Source: Chloroflexota bacterium
GTDB taxonomy: Bacteria; Chloroflexota; Limnocylindria; Limnocylindrales; CSP1-4
Direction: 5' to 3'
NCBI GenBank assembly: GCA_021812735.1
Contig: JAKAMV010000639.1
Coordinates: 1-6,060 of the forward strand
DNA length: 6,060 nucleotides
A model generated the notes under the pieces. The model was not told the origin of the DNA and searched no databases. It worked only from the letters and a program-made list of their open reading frames with translations. The position numbers and the translations under genes are program-made. Shown piece by piece: positions 5,676-6,060 of this stretch (positions are counted from its first letter, which is position 1; every line of letters begins with the position of its first letter).

Positions 5676-6060
5676 CCCGTTCGCCTACACGATCCTGCGG
5701 GTGGTCCCCCACGTCGAGCGCGGGGAGTGCATCAACGCCGGCATCCTGCTCTGGTGCCGCACGCGGCGGTTCCTCGGCGCCCGCGTGTACGTCGACGAGG
5801 CGCGGCTCCGCGCGCTGGCACCCGACTGCGATCCGGTCGCCGTCCGCTCCCAGCTGGAGGCGATCGTGCGCGTCGCGCGGGGCGACCGATCGGCGGGCCC
5901 GATCGCGCGCCTGGCCCGGCCCGAGCGCTTCCACTGGCTCTCGTCCCCGAGCAGCACCATGGTGCAGCGCTCGGAGATGCACACCGGCCTGACCGACGAC
6001 CCGTCGGCCACGCTCGACCACCTGTTCGCCACGCTGGTGGCCACCGACCGGGACGGCTCG
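5656..6060 (+). CDS. DUF3037 domain protein, partner of the HipA-like kinase (3' end outside window)
   Basis: Exactly 135 codons are visible from GTG at 5656 and no stop is reached; the family is usually little longer than this, so most of the protein is probably here. The N-terminus FAYTILRVVPHVERGECINAGILLWCR (residues 9-35) carries the DUF3037 hallmark, R-x-V-P-x-x-x-R-G-E-x-x-N-x-G-x-x-L. A helical middle follows, then a segment SSTMVQRSEMHTGLTDDP (107-124) leading to LDHLFATLV, matching the family's C-terminal 'ltdDPe..ldrLf' pattern. No membrane segment or signal peptide is seen, so the protein should be cytoplasmic. Biochemical function is unknown. The tight overlap with the kinase gene suggests the two proteins work together, for instance as kinase and substrate, adaptor or antidote; none of these is shown by the sequence. 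Its start overlaps the kinase stop in a different frame. Confidence 0.85.
   Translation, partial: MPASPRSPFAYTILRVVPHVERGECINAGILLWCRTRRFLGARVYVDEARLRALAPDCDPVAVRSQLEAIVRVARGDRSAGPIARLARPERFHWLSSPSSTMVQRSEMHTGLTDDPSATLDHLFATLVATDRDGS

Noticed and set aside
4889..5992. Plus-strand frame of 367 aa overlapping the kinase and DUF3037 genes
   Set aside because: Arg/Gly/Ala/Pro-rich frame-shadow with no motif; the two recognised genes use the other frames.

Overview
The window is a gene-dense, very GC-rich stretch of bacterial chromosome. Third codon positions are overwhelmingly G or C, and GTG is the start codon for five of the six genes whose start I could place, if the fdhD choice is right. The gene content points to a high-GC soil or sediment bacterium such as an actinomycete or a member of Chloroflexota. 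That assignment is an inference; nothing here fixes the taxon. I see no tRNA, rRNA, CRISPR array, insertion sequence or long repeat.

Left part (1-2159): a molybdenum/formate dehydrogenase locus. On the minus strand, fdhD (sulfurtransferase that activates the molybdenum cofactor) is followed after one base by the first 264 codons of a FdhF/YdeP-type molybdopterin oxidoreductase that runs off the left edge. Divergent from fdhD, on the plus strand, is a small DUF6457 protein, a domain I recall next to or fused with molybdenum-cofactor enzymes in actinobacteria. The 192-base divergent intergenic region holds a weak -10-like element and a perfect 14-base dyad, GCGCAT-GA-ATGCGC.

Middle part (2005-4766): a minus-strand pair. 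A predicted lipoprotein of glycoside hydrolase family 2 (742 aa), with both catalytic glutamates and an additional C-terminal membrane helix, overlaps by 4 bases (GTGA) a two-helix membrane protein with a proline/arginine-rich tail. That membrane-protein gene converges on the DUF6457 gene, and the two reading frames overlap tail to tail by 155 bases around a run of seven G.

Right part (4896-6060): a plus-strand pair, divergent from the hydrolase. A short stand-alone HipA-family kinase overlaps by 20 bases a DUF3037 protein cut by the right edge. The kinase gene has a TAGACT box six bases before its GTG and no Shine-Dalgarno sequence, so its message is probably leaderless. No HipB-type DNA-binding antitoxin gene lies between the kinase and the hydrolase. 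The kinase-DUF3037 pair is the least understood system in the window and the best candidate for new biology. The divergent spacer (129 bases) holds a plausible promoter for each direction and a GC-rich inverted repeat between them.
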